DNA of 19,608 nt from an uncultured Lachnospiraceae bacterium (GCA_910588825.1 CAJURF010000060.1:1-19608); one strand, 5' to 3'. Positions 7,246 to 14,977 are shown, counted from the stretch's first letter. The notes: generated by a model from the sequence alone, not told the origin. Numbers and translations: made by a program.

Positions 7246-7524
7246 ATGATGGGTATTTTTAAGGCAGAGAAAATCGGAATTTTTGCAGGCGGCGTATTAT
7301 TTGGGACTGCGGGGGTGAAGCTCCTTTCCAGCAAAGATGCGAAGAAAGTCTATACCAACTGCACAGCGGCTGTTCTGAGAGCAAAGGACTGCATTATGAA
7401 GACAGTCACTACAGTACAGGAGAATGCGGAAGACGTGTTGGCTGAGGCAAAGGAGATCAATGAAGAACGTTATGCAAAAGAAGCGGCCAGTGTAGAAGAA
7501 GACCACCTGGAAGATGATGTTTAG
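7246..7524 (+). CDS. DUF6110 family protein
   Basis: A 92-residue protein. Residues 8-24 form a glycine-rich hydrophobic segment (IGIFAGGVLFGTAGVKL) followed by SSKDAKKVY, the hallmark I associate with DUF6110. The rest is a charged helix ending in a very acidic tail (EEDHLEDDV). It probably sits in the membrane with a cytoplasmic helical tail. The function is unknown. Two adjacent ATG codons (7246, 7249) are possible starts. GGGAGG lies 8 bases upstream of the first. The stop overlaps the AGGAGG that serves the P-type ATPase, so the genes are co-expressed. A possible role is ATPase accessory or metal chaperone. Confidence 0.8.
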   Translation: MMGIFKAEKIGIFAGGVLFGTAGVKLLSSKDAKKVYTNCTAAVLRAKDCIMKTVTTVQENAEDVLAEAKEINEERYAKEAASVEEDHLEDDV

Positions 7525-7536
7525 GAGGGTATAATT

Positions 7537-9609
7537 GTGAAGTTTTATATCAGGCATGAGGCAAAAGGATATTTGCGCGTTCATATGAACCAGGCATTTA
7601 TGACCTGCCGGGAAGCTGATATTCTGCACTATTATATCCAAACACAGCCAAATGTTGTGCAGGTGAAGATTTTCGAGCGGACGGCAGATGCAGTGATTAC
7701 CTATGTAGGCAGCCGGGCTGATATCATCTGCGCATTGAAAAAATTTGGCTATGACCGGGTTGAAGTTCCGGCAGTTTTTCTGGAAAATTCCGGTAGAGAG
7801 CTGAACAGAGAATATAAAGAAAAACTGGTGCAAAAGGCGGTTCTGCGGGTGGCTGAGAAGATGTTTCTTCCATGTCCGGTGCGGGCTTTTGTGACTGGAG
7901 TAAAGTCGATTCGGTATATCTCCCAAGGGCTGAGGACACTGCTTCAGGGGAAATTAGAAGTTGCAGTTCTGGATGCTGCCGCAATCGGTGTGTCCGTGGC
8001 CAGAGGGAATATGGAAACGGCCAGTTCCGTCATGTTCCTGCTGGGAGTGGGTGAACTGCTGGAACAGTGGACACATAAGAAATCGGTGGGAGATCTGGCG
8101 CGCAGCATGTCTCTGAATGTGGAAAACGTGTGGCTGAAAAAGGACGGCCAGGAGGTGCTGGTGTCTGCCTCAGAAATTGGAGAGGGAGACCAAGTTGTGG
8201 TACATATGGGCAATGTGATTCCCTTTGACGGTGAAGTGTCAGCCGGAGAAGCTATGGTGAATCAGGCGTCCCTCACAGGAGAATCTCAGCCTGTGAAAAA
8301 AGAGACGGGCGGCTATGTCTATGCCGGCACTGTGCTGGAAGAAGGCTGGCTTGCCATACGGGTAAAGGAGACCGGCGGTTCTTCCCGGTATGAGAAGATT
8401 GTCACCATGATTGAGGAGTCAGAGAAGCTGAAGTCTGCCCTGGAGAGTAAAGCGGAGCATCTGGCAGACAGACTGGTTCCGTATACCTTTCTGGGAACCG
8501 GTCTGGTATGGCTTCTGACGAGAAATGCCACGAAGGCTATTACGGTATTGATGGTGGACTTCTCCTGCGCCTTAAAGCTGGCCATGCCCATAGCGGTATT
8601 ATCAGCCATCCGGGAGGCCAGCTTGAACCATATTACAGTAAAAGGCGGCAAATATCTGGAGGCAGCGGCGGAGGCGTCCACAATGGTATTTGACAAAACC
8701 GGAACACTTACAAAGGCCAGGCCCACACTAAAAGAGGTGATTGCGTTCTGTGAGAAAGACCCGGATGAGCTGCTTCGCATCGCAGCCTGTCTGGAGGAAC
8801 ATTTCCCCCATTCCATGGCCAAGGCAGTGGTAAGAGGTGCTGCAAAGCGGGGATTAGAGCATGAGGAGATGCACACCAAAGTGGACTATATTGTGGCCCA
8901 CGGTATTTCTTCTTACATAGACGGACAAAAGGTCATTATCGGCAGTTATCATTTTGTCTTTGACGATGAAAAATGCACAATTGACCAGCAGTATCAGGAG
9001 GCATTCACCCAGCTTCCCGCAGATTGCTCCCATTTGTACCTGGCAGTGGAGCGCCGGCTGGCGGCTGTCATCTGCATTGAAGATCCCCTGCGGGAGGAAG
9101 CTGAGGCGGTGATCAATTCTCTGCGGAGGACAGGTATAAAGAAAGTTGTTATGATGACTGGAGACAGCGAGCGGACAGCCGCGGCCATCGCCAGGCAGAT
9201 CGGTGTAGATGAGTATTATTCAGAAGTTCTGCCGGAGGACAAAGCAGGTTTTATTGAAAAGGAGAGAAAGGCCGGGCGGAAAGTGATCATGATCGGAGAT
9301 GGTATCAACGATTCACCGGCATTATCAGCAGCGGATGTGGGAATCGCCATCAGTGACGGGGCGGAGATCGCACGGGAAATTGCAGACATCACCATTTCAT
9401 CCGACGATTTGTACGAGGTGGTCACCCTGCGTCTTTTAAGCACTGCGCTTATGAAGCGAATCAGCAAAAACTACAAAATGATTGTAGGGGTCAATCTGGC
9501 GTTGATTGCCCTGGGCGTGGGCGGTATGGTACAGCCCGCATCTGCAGCACTGTTCCATAATACATCCACCCTGGCCATCAGTTTGAAAAGTATGCAGAAC
9601 CTTCTATAA
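7537..9609 (+). CDS. P1B-type (heavy metal) P-type ATPase with non-canonical metal motifs
   Basis: A 690-residue P-type ATPase. Residues 1-78 look like a degenerate HMA (HMA_2-like) domain with no CxxC. The actuator has TGES (247-250), and the phosphorylation site is DKTGT with D386. The SEHP-like motif reads HFPHSMAKAV. The hinge MIGDGINDSPALSAADVG and C-terminal helices with HNTSTLAIS follow. The helix before the phosphorylation site carries SCALK (343-347) instead of CPC or SPC: the proline before Cys-Ala is missing and a lysine is present. The substrate therefore cannot be assigned to Cu, Zn/Cd or Co by standard rules. It starts at GTG, eight bases after AGGAGG, in operon with the membrane peptide and DUF6110 protein. 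Confidence 0.9.
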   Translation: MKFYIRHEAKGYLRVHMNQAFMTCREADILHYYIQTQPNVVQVKIFERTADAVITYVGSRADIICALKKFGYDRVEVPAVFLENSGRELNREYKEKLVQKAVLRVAEKMFLPCPVRAFVTGVKSIRYISQGLRTLLQGKLEVAVLDAAAIGVSVARGNMETASSVMFLLGVGELLEQWTHKKSVGDLARSMSLNVENVWLKKDGQEVLVSASEIGEGDQVVVHMGNVIPFDGEVSAGEAMVNQASLTGESQPVKKETGGYVYAGTVLEEGWLAIRVKETGGSSRYEKIVTMIEESEKLKSALESKAEHLADRLVPYTFLGTGLVWLLTRNATKAITVLMVDFSCALKLAMPIAVLSAIREASLNHITVKGGKYLEAAAEASTMVFDKTGTLTKARPTLKEVIAFCEKDPDELLRIAACLEEHFPHSMAKAVVRGAAKRGLEHEEMHTKVDYIVAHGISSYIDGQKVIIGSYHFVFDDEKCTIDQQYQEAFTQLPADCSHLYLAVERRLAAVICIEDPLREEAEAVINSLRRTGIKKVVMMTGDSERTAAAIARQIGVDEYYSEVLPEDKAGFIEKERKAGRKVIMIGDGINDSPALSAADVGIAISDGAEIAREIADITISSDDLYEVVTLRLLSTALMKRISKNYKMIVGVNLALIALGVGGMVQPASAALFHNTSTLAISLKSMQNLL

Positions 9610-9648
9610 GCCTATATACCAAAAAGCGATGAAACAGCCGCCGCTGCT

Positions 9649-10587
9649 TTACAGTTTTTTATTATGGGTATCGATGAACTGCCCATGAATAAAGCGGTCC
9701 AGCGGAACCTTTTGGTCATAGGAGGATATAATTTCTTTAAAAATAGGAAGATAGGGAGCAGAGTCTTTTTCCTTATGGTAAACCATGCGGAAATAACGGT
9801 TCCACTGGGAATCCTGGCTGGAAAATGCAATGAATTCGCCGCTTTTTAATTCCTGCTCCACAAGCCTTGCGGAAATCAGAGTCAGGCACTGATTAATCCG
9901 CAGGGCATTTTTTATGGAATCCGGTGTATGGGCTTCAAAGGCTACGGTGATATGGATCCCATGGGAGGCCAGAAAACGGTCCAGAAGTTCCCTGGTTCCA
10001 CTGCCCGGTTCCCGTATGACAAATTCCTGTTCCTGCAGGTCTTCTATGTACAGGGCGTTTCGGCCGGCCAGGGGGTGGCTTTCGCTGCAGGCCAGTACCA
10101 GAGGGTCTTCCAACAGGGGAATGGTAATGAGGTCGGTGCTTTTTACAAAACCCTCAATGATTCCCACGTCCAAATCCATGTTCAACAGCCGTTCCTCAAT
10201 TTCCTGGGTATTTCCTACAAACGCATAGACATCAAGGTCCGGGAACTTCTGACGGAAATGTTTTACAACCGGGGAGAGAATGCTTCCGCCCACAGAGATG
10301 GTGGCCCCAATGCGGTACTTTTCCCGGCGGTTCTTGGTGAGCATGGTTTCCTCCATCCGTGCAAATTGTGAGGTCAGCTGTTTGGCATAGGTGTACAGAA
10401 GTTTTCCGTCCTCAGTGATATAGAGCTTTTTCGCATAACGCCTAAATAGCAGAGTCTGGTAATGGGCCTCCAGTTCATGGACTGCCTGGCTGACGGAGGG
10501 CTGGGCCATGTACAGATTCTTGGCAGCTGCACTCATCTTTCCGGTTTCTACCACTTCGATAAAAATTTTCATATGTCGTAATGTCAT
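9649..10587 (-). CDS. LysR-family transcriptional regulator
   Basis: A 312-residue protein. The N-terminal winged helix-turn-helix is clear (MTLRHMKIFIEVVETGKMSAAAKNL at the start, with QPSVSQAVHELE as recognition helix). A linker helix and a periplasmic-binding-like effector domain (about 90-290) follow, including REPGSGTRELLD, typical of CysL/CbbR-type members. It is divergent from the siroheme reductase gene and shares a promoter region with it. It is therefore likely the regulator of that gene, as CysL is for cysJI in Bacillus. The effector is unknown. The start codon has only a modest AAGGAA twelve bases upstream. It runs convergently towards the P-type ATPase with a 39-base gap. Confidence 0.92.
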   Translation of the reverse strand: MTLRHMKIFIEVVETGKMSAAAKNLYMAQPSVSQAVHELEAHYQTLLFRRYAKKLYITEDGKLLYTYAKQLTSQFARMEETMLTKNRREKYRIGATISVGGSILSPVVKHFRQKFPDLDVYAFVGNTQEIEERLLNMDLDVGIIEGFVKSTDLITIPLLEDPLVLACSESHPLAGRNALYIEDLQEQEFVIREPGSGTRELLDRFLASHGIHITVAFEAHTPDSIKNALRINQCLTLISARLVEQELKSGEFIAFSSQDSQWNRYFRMVYHKEKDSAPYLPIFKEIISSYDQKVPLDRFIHGQFIDTHNKKL

Positions 10588-10632
10588 AGGAGGTATATTT
10601 CCTTTCTGATAGGAAAAAACTATTAATTACAT

Positions 10633-10646
10633 AATATTATAATATT
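10633..10646. promoter_or_regulatory. 14-bp palindrome, candidate LysR operator
   Basis: AATATTATAATATT is a perfect palindrome in the divergent intergenic region. It contains a T-N11-A spacing (10632 to 10644) typical of LysR sites. It covers the regulator's own -10 box and touches the -35 of the reductase promoter, so one bound protein could repress itself and activate the target. Confidence 0.5.
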
Positions 10647-10664
10647 TTACATATAGATAAACAA
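10636..10664 (-). promoter_or_regulatory. Promoter of the LysR gene
   Basis: On the minus strand TTGTTT (10659-10664) and TATAAT (10636-10641) are 17 bases apart. The promoter overlaps the oppositely directed reductase promoter and the palindrome. Confidence 0.6.
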
Positions 10665-10674
10665 GTGCTATGAT
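10646..10674 (+). promoter_or_regulatory. Sigma-A-type promoter of the siroheme reductase gene
   Basis: TTTACA (10646-10651) and TATGAT (10669-10674) have an ideal 17-base spacer. The predicted start lies about 80 bases before the ATG at 10759. Confidence 0.65.
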
Positions 10675-10758
10675 AACAGAAGCGAAAACAATTCCATGGT
10701 AAAAGTCCAGGCAGACAGCAGATGGAAAAGCATACTAAACAATTTAAGGAGGAAGAAT

Positions 10759-11685
10759 ATGGCAGCATTAACAGTCAGCAAAGAAGATGAAAAAAGAGTA
10801 AAAGGGCTGGGATTTCTCAGCAATAAGGGAACAGACAACTTTTCCGGCCGTGTGATTACGGTAAATGGCAAACTCACTGCAGATGAGCATATTGCAATCG
10901 GCGAGGCAGCCAGAAAGTTTGGAAACGGGAATGTGGTATATACCACTCGAATGACAGTGGAAGTGCAGGGAATTCCCTATGAGAAAATTGATGAATTCCG
11001 GGCATTTATTGAGCAGGCAGGGATGAGCACCGGAGGAACCGGAGCGAAAGTGCGCCCTGTGGTTTCCTGCAAAGGAACTACCTGTCAGTATGGAAGGATT
11101 GATACCTTTGATTTATCTGAGAAAATTCACAAAGCATTTTACGAGGGCTACCGCCAGGTGAAACTGCCACACAAATTCAAAATTGCGGTGGGAGGCTGTC
11201 CCAATAACTGTGTAAAACCGGAATTGAACGATGTGGGTATTGTGGGCCAGCTGGTTCCCAATTATGACAAAGAAGGCTGTAAAGGGTGCAAAAAATGCGC
11301 CATTGAAAAAGTCTGTCCCATGGGAGCTGCCAAAGTGTCAGACGGCGTTTTGGGAATTAACCAGGATATCTGTACCCACTGCGGGCGCTGTGTGGGAAAC
11401 TGCCGTTTTGATGCCATCCCTGACGGTATGAATGGGTATAAAATGTATATCGGCGGAAGATGGGGAAAAAATATTTCCCACGGAAAACCACTGGGCAAAA
11501 TCTTTGAATCAGAAGCGGAAGTGATGAAGGCAGTGGAAAAGTGTATCCTGCTGTTTCGTGAAAAAGGCCAGCCGGGAGAGCGTTTCGCCCAGACCATTGA
11601 GAGAATCGGCTTTGAACAGGCAGAGGAGGAGATTCTGTCAGATGACATTCTGGGAAGAAAACAGGAGATTTTGGACAAAGAGTAA
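10759..11685 (+). CDS. Small siroheme/4Fe-4S sulfite (or nitrite) reductase with ferredoxin insert
   Basis: A 308-residue protein. Residues 1-90 form a nitrite/sulfite reductase ferredoxin-like half domain. The siroheme-coupled cluster ligands are C104, C109 (SCKGTTCQYG), C147 and C151 (GGCPNNC). A bacterial-type 2x[4Fe-4S] ferredoxin is inserted, with C174-x2-C177-x2-C180 and C186, then C205-x2-C208-x2-C211 and C215. This matches the low-molecular-weight anaerobic group related to AsrC and the Fsr C-terminal half, which reduce sulfite to sulfide. AsrA and AsrB are absent, so electrons must come from a free ferredoxin. AAGGAGG lies just before the ATG at 10759; an upstream ATG at 10696 lacks such a site. 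The divergent LysR is the likely regulator. Confidence 0.85.
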   Translation: MAALTVSKEDEKRVKGLGFLSNKGTDNFSGRVITVNGKLTADEHIAIGEAARKFGNGNVVYTTRMTVEVQGIPYEKIDEFRAFIEQAGMSTGGTGAKVRPVVSCKGTTCQYGRIDTFDLSEKIHKAFYEGYRQVKLPHKFKIAVGGCPNNCVKPELNDVGIVGQLVPNYDKEGCKGCKKCAIEKVCPMGAAKVSDGVLGINQDICTHCGRCVGNCRFDAIPDGMNGYKMYIGGRWGKNISHGKPLGKIFESEAEVMKAVEKCILLFREKGQPGERFAQTIERIGFEQAEEEILSDDILGRKQEILDKE

Positions 11686-11745
11686 GAGCTTCATCTCCTG
11701 CCAAAAGTAAAAAGTACAATTTGTACAAGCAATATGATGTGAGAG

Positions 11746-11768
11746 GGCGGGAGTCAGATGCTCCCGCC
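11746..11768. terminator. GC-rich hairpin between convergent genes
   Basis: GGCGGGAG (11746-11753) pairs perfectly with CTCCCGCC (11761-11768) around a 7-base loop. It lies 60 bases after the reductase stop and 26 bases before the end of the truncated ATPase fragment. It has no T tract on either side, so it is a weak or Rho-assisted terminator at best. Confidence 0.5.
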
Positions 11769-11793
11769 TGCTTGGATTATCCAATGAGCACTG

Positions 11794-12009
11794 TTATAAA
11801 TCGCTTTTCCCTTCATATTCCTGCGAAAAAAATTGTTCTACCATGCGCATATTCAATGTTTTCCCGAATCTTCTGGGGCGGGTAATCAGCGTTACGGCGT
11901 CATCATTTTCCCACCACTCTTTGATAAACATTGTCTTGTCGATGTAGAAATTATTGTTTGTAATCAGAGTTTCGAAATTTTGGTGGCCGATACCTACAGT
12001 TCTTGTCAT
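11794..12009 (-). pseudogene. Truncated AAA-ATPase-like protein (N-terminal fragment)
   Basis: A 71-residue frame matching only the start of the large AAA-ATPase-like family (PF09820 type) that is multi-copy in Lachnospiraceae and normally exceeds 500 residues. FETLITNNNFYIDKT, the Walker A variant RPRRFGKTLN, and MVEQFFSQEYEGKSDL are visible, then a stop. No continuation of the family (the usual LSIW segment) is seen in any frame of the next 100 bases. The start is intact, with AGGAGG seven bases upstream. It is a remnant left by a deletion, located directly after the PAP2 gene on the same strand. A short peptide could still be made. Confidence 0.75.
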
Positions 12010-12066
12010 GGCGCCGCCTCCTGTCTGTTTGGAAGAGATTTTAAATGGCACAGTTTAGCATTTTGT

Positions 12067-12594
12067 TTATATCCGGAGTTTTTCTCCGGACTTTGTAACG
12101 ATCCAAAAACCAAGATATCCAGCCGTAGTTCCCACCGCCATACCGCCTAAAATATCCGTGGGGTAATGTACATACAGATACAGTCGTGTAAAAGCAATTA
12201 TGACGGCCAGCGCCAGGACGGGCTTCCACAATTCTTTCTCCCCTGCGAAGTAGAGTGCAGCCGCCGCTGTAAAGGAAGCAGCAGTATGCCCAGATGGGAA
12301 AGAAAAATCACCTGGTTTTGGGATTAGGAGCTGAACGGAAGTATTTACATCAAATGGACGAATCCGTGCAAACAGATTTTTCAGAATCCCATTGCACAGG
12401 ACCAGGTCTACACATAAGGCGGCTGTCAATATGGCGCCTGTTTTCCTGGTTTTTGGAATCAGTAGTAAAGCAGCGGCTAATAGAATCCATATGATTCCTT
12501 TATCCCCCAATTTTGTAATCAGGGGTATAACCATATCACCTGCCGGTGTCCGGAGTTTCTGTAAAAAATCCAGGATTTGTATTTCTATCCCCAT
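12067..12594 (-). CDS. PAP2-family membrane phosphatase
   Basis: A 175-residue multi-spanning membrane protein with the three phosphatase motifs in order: K72 to R79-P80 (KNLFARIRP), PSGH with H103, and R137-x5-H143-x3-D147 (RLYLYVHYPTD). These enzymes dephosphorylate lipid pyrophosphates such as undecaprenyl pyrophosphate, or phosphatidic acid. The size is close to BcrC-type bacterial enzymes, but the substrate is not settled. The ATG at 12594 follows AAAGGAGG at eight bases. A longer frame to 12675 would run through the leader hairpin and lacks a ribosome binding site. The last codons form a TCCGGAG/CTCCGGA hairpin (12072-12090). Confidence 0.88.
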   Translation of the reverse strand: MGIEIQILDFLQKLRTPAGDMVIPLITKLGDKGIIWILLAAALLLIPKTRKTGAILTAALCVDLVLCNGILKNLFARIRPFDVNTSVQLLIPKPGDFSFPSGHTAASFTAAAALYFAGEKELWKPVLALAVIIAFTRLYLYVHYPTDILGGMAVGTTAGYLGFWIVTKSGEKLRI

Positions 12595-12618
12595 TTGCTG
12601 AGCCTCCTTTTGACATTT

Positions 12619-12675
12619 ATGTACTCTCGGAAGCTCTCCTGCACCTTCAGGCACAAAGAGACTCCGAGAGTACAT
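12619..12675 (-). promoter_or_regulatory. 57-bp hairpin in the PAP2 gene leader
   Basis: ATGTACTCTCGGA (12619-12631) pairs perfectly with 12663-12675. Further pairing inside (CTCT/AGAG, CCTG/CAGG) makes one long stem. It lies between the predicted transcript start and the ribosome binding site. It may be an RNA stability or attenuation element, or an inserted palindromic repeat. Confidence 0.65.
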
Positions 12676-12705
12676 ATTTCTTTCTTTTCAAACATGTTTT
12701 AGAAT

Positions 12706-12734
12706 ATTGTACCAGAGTTTGTGTTGTTAATCTA
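12706..12734 (-). promoter_or_regulatory. Promoter of the PAP2 gene
   Basis: On the minus strand TGGTACAAT gives an extended -10 (hexamer at 12706-12711), with TAGATT (12729-12734) 17 bases upstream. It implies a leader of about 105 bases that contains the long hairpin. Confidence 0.5.
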
Positions 12735-12774
12735 TATGTTTAGAACATATTGGGCATTCTCATACAAAAAAATG

Positions 12775-12803
12775 TTGCAATGTGTACAGGCCTGTAGTAT
12801 AAT
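12775..12803 (+). promoter_or_regulatory. Promoter of the thi operon
   Basis: TTGCAA (12775-12780) and a consensus TATAAT (12798-12803) are 17 bases apart. The transcript would begin near 12810, immediately before the TPP riboswitch. Confidence 0.75.
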
Positions 12804-12810
12804 CATCTGA

Positions 12811-12893
12811 AAATGGGGAGGCGGTAAGCCTGAGAGTAAACCGAATGGTTTTGACCCTTTGAACCTGATACAGATAATGCTGGCGCAGGAAAA
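12811..12893 (+). ncRNA. TPP (thiamine pyrophosphate) riboswitch
   Basis: The conserved THI-element blocks are present in order: GGGGAGGC, the pyrimidine-sensing CTGAGAG at 12830-12836, an optional AAACC-GAAT-GGTTT hairpin, and ACCCTTTGAACCTGAT at 12854-12869. The block AGATAATGCTGGCGCAGGAAA at about 12873-12893 closes the aptamer. Binding of TPP is expected to turn off the downstream transporter operon through the terminator at 12994-13023. Confidence 0.95.
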
Positions 12894-12950
12894 TATGACG
12901 TTCGTAAGATTTTAGGAGACACGATGAAAGTGTGCGGTGGATGCCAGGAT

Positions 12951-13023
12951 GCATCGGACATTTTTACTTGGGTTTTCACAGAATTTTGCTAATAATGTCG
13001 GTGCGTCTGCATCGGCATTTTTT
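12951..13023 (+). terminator. Riboswitch expression platform: antiterminator and intrinsic terminator
   Basis: The terminator stem AATGTCGGTGC (12994-13004) with GCATCGGCATT (13009-13019) has eleven pairs, two of them G-U, and leads into six T. The left arm can instead pair with GCATCGGACATT at 12951-12962, giving a competing antiterminator. The two states are mutually exclusive, which fits transcription attenuation controlled by the TPP aptamer upstream. Confidence 0.85.
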
Positions 13024-13088
13024 GTCGTACAGGAAACCTCATTTTTGTGTCTGGTCCGGAAGAAATATTTGAAAGAGGAGCTGCTGAT

Positions 13089-13847
13089 ATGAAAAATATG
13101 ACAAGAGCCGCACCGCTTCTGGTTATACTTATTTTGCTGGGAATCTGGGAGCTGACAGTGCGTGTGGGACAAATCCCTCTGTATGTACTGCCATCACCCA
13201 GCGCCACAGTTTTTACTTTGGCAGAGGAATTTCCCACGCTGCTGCGGCATACGGGGATTACAGTACTGGAGGCATTGACGGGAATGGGTATCTCTTTCGC
13301 CGTGGGAATCATAATCGGCATTTTGATTGATGCCATGCCCACGTTTAAGCGCTGTATCTATCCCATTTTAGTGGTGACCCAGACTGTGCCTGTGATTGTT
13401 CTGGCGCCGATTTTTATTATCTATATGGGATTTGGTTATGCCCCGAAGATTTTAACGGTGGTGTTGATGTGCTTTTTTCCCATTGTAGTCAGTTTCAGCG
13501 ACGGGCTGGGGCAGATGGAAGAAGGCTATCTGAACCTGCTCCGGACTTATGGCGGGTCCAGATTCCAGCTGTACCGGATTGTGAAAATTCCCTCAGCTGT
13601 GATTTCTCTGCTGTCAGGGCTGAAAGTGGCGGCCACTTACAGTATCAGCGGCGCAGTGGTGGGGGAATGGATCGCGTCGCAGAGCGGGCTGGGTTATTAT
13701 TTGATCCGGGCAAAAAACAGTTACATGCTGGATAAGGTATTCGCATGTGTGGTTATGATCATACTGCTGAGTCTGCTGATGAACGGTCTGGTAAAGTTAT
13801 TTGGCTGTGCAGTACTGCCAATGAAGCGGCAAAGGCCGAAAGCGTAA
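13089..13847 (+). CDS. ABC transporter permease, ThiX-type
   Basis: A 252-residue inner-membrane protein of the BPD permease family (SsuC/TauC/ThiX group). Several hydrophobic helices are visible, and the cytoplasmic coupling loop reads EEGYLNLLRTYGGSRFQLYRIVKIP. Its place under a TPP riboswitch, with an NMT1/THI5-like binding protein and an ATPase, points to uptake of a thiamine pyrimidine precursor, as for ThiXYZ. The ATG at 13089 follows GAGGAG at eight bases; an in-frame ATG at 13047 has no ribosome binding site and lies next to the terminator. Confidence 0.88.
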   Translation: MKNMTRAAPLLVILILLGIWELTVRVGQIPLYVLPSPSATVFTLAEEFPTLLRHTGITVLEALTGMGISFAVGIIIGILIDAMPTFKRCIYPILVVTQTVPVIVLAPIFIIYMGFGYAPKILTVVLMCFFPIVVSFSDGLGQMEEGYLNLLRTYGGSRFQLYRIVKIPSAVISLLSGLKVAATYSISGAVVGEWIASQSGLGYYLIRAKNSYMLDKVFACVVMIILLSLLMNGLVKLFGCAVLPMKRQRPKA

Positions 13848-13906
13848 GGAACTGTAGGAAAAGATTCGAAAAGGGAACATGGGAACTGTAAGAAAGGGGA
13901 ACGACT

Positions 13907-14977
13907 ATGACAAACAAGTGGAAGAAGAAATTGATAATTCTCACAGCTGTATCGATGGTATGGGGACTGGCCGCCTGCGGCAGCAGTCTGTCTGAAGAAA
14001 AGGCGGGGGCAGCAAAACAGACGGAGCAGGACAAACAAAAGGACGCCAAAGAGCAGGAAGCTCCGGCAGAATTGGAAAAAGTAACTGTGATCCTGGACTA
14101 TGTGCCAAACACCAATCATACGGGCATCTATACGGCGCTGAACAGAGGGTACTATGAAGAAGAAGGGATGGATGTGGAGGTTATTGAGCCCACAGACGGG
14201 GCCACGGCCACACTGGTTGCCCAGCAGAAAGGAAACTTCGGAATCAGCTACCAGGAGGATGTGACCATAGCCAAGAGCTCAGAAGACCCTCTGCCCATTA
14301 AGACAGTGGCTGCCATTATCCAGCACAATACTTCCGGATTCGTATCCTTGGCTGACAGCGGGATTGAGTCCCCGGCAGATTTTGAGGGAAAGACATACGC
14401 CGGATGGGGCGGGCCAGGTGAGTCGGCAGTCTTGGAGGCATGTATGGCCAAAGAGGGAGCGGATTTTTCTAAATTAGATATGGTGATCTCAGACGGAACC
14501 GGATTTGAAGCGCTGGGGAAAAGCTGTGACATCATGTGGTTCTTCGAGGGCTGGGACAGTGTCATGGCGGAGATGAATGACTGTAAGCTCAATTATATGG
14601 AATGCCGCCAGCTGGACGAGCGTCTGGACTATTATACACCTGTGATTATCACCAGCGACGCGCAGATAGAATCAGACCCGGAAATGGTTTCCGCCTTTTT
14701 GCGGGCCACCCAGAAAGGTTACAAAGATGTGATAGAGGACCCGGAAGGCTGTGCAGAGATTCTGCATTCCTATGCACCGGATTATGATGAGAAAATGCTG
14801 AAAAAGTCCCAGACATATCTGGCGGGGAAATTTATGGAAGATACAGATACCTGGGGGGAGATGAAAGATGAAGTGTGGGAGCGCTACAGCAGTTTCCTGC
14901 AGGAATATGGTGTGATTGAAAAAGCCCTTCCCCCATCGGATTATTATACCAATGAATTTCTGGATTTGAAAGAATAA
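13907..14977 (+). CDS. Thiamine-precursor substrate-binding lipoprotein, ThiY-type (NMT1/THI5-like)
   Basis: A 356-residue secreted lipoprotein. A basic N-terminus and hydrophobic core end in the lipobox LAAC with lipidated C24. A charged linker rich in Lys, Glu and Gln (to about residue 60) precedes the binding domain. VTVILDYVPNTNHTGIYTALNRGYYEEEGMDV is the typical start of NMT1/THI5-like proteins, and GWGGPGESAVLEA is the ligand-loop region. The family binds hydroxymethylpyrimidine-type ligands. In Bacillus the ThiXYZ system imports formyl-aminopyrimidine from degraded thiamine. The gene lies between permease and ATPase genes with short gaps, and AAAGGGG precedes the ATG. Confidence 0.87.
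   Translation: MTNKWKKKLIILTAVSMVWGLAACGSSLSEEKAGAAKQTEQDKQKDAKEQEAPAELEKVTVILDYVPNTNHTGIYTALNRGYYEEEGMDVEVIEPTDGATATLVAQQKGNFGISYQEDVTIAKSSEDPLPIKTVAAIIQHNTSGFVSLADSGIESPADFEGKTYAGWGGPGESAVLEACMAKEGADFSKLDMVISDGTGFEALGKSCDIMWFFEGWDSVMAEMNDCKLNYMECRQLDERLDYYTPVIITSDAQIESDPEMVSAFLRATQKGYKDVIEDPEGCAEILHSYAPDYDEKMLKKSQTYLAGKFMEDTDTWGEMKDEVWERYSSFLQEYGVIEKALPPSDYYTNEFLDLKE

Noticed and set aside
12072..12090. Intrinsic terminator after the PAP2 gene (TCCGGAG/CTCCGGA)
   Set aside because: The hairpin is inside the last codons and is not followed by a T tract on the minus strand.
13047..13088. Longer permease start at 13047
   Set aside because: No ribosome binding site precedes it and it falls just after the riboswitch terminator, whereas ATG 13089 has GAGGAG at the right distance.
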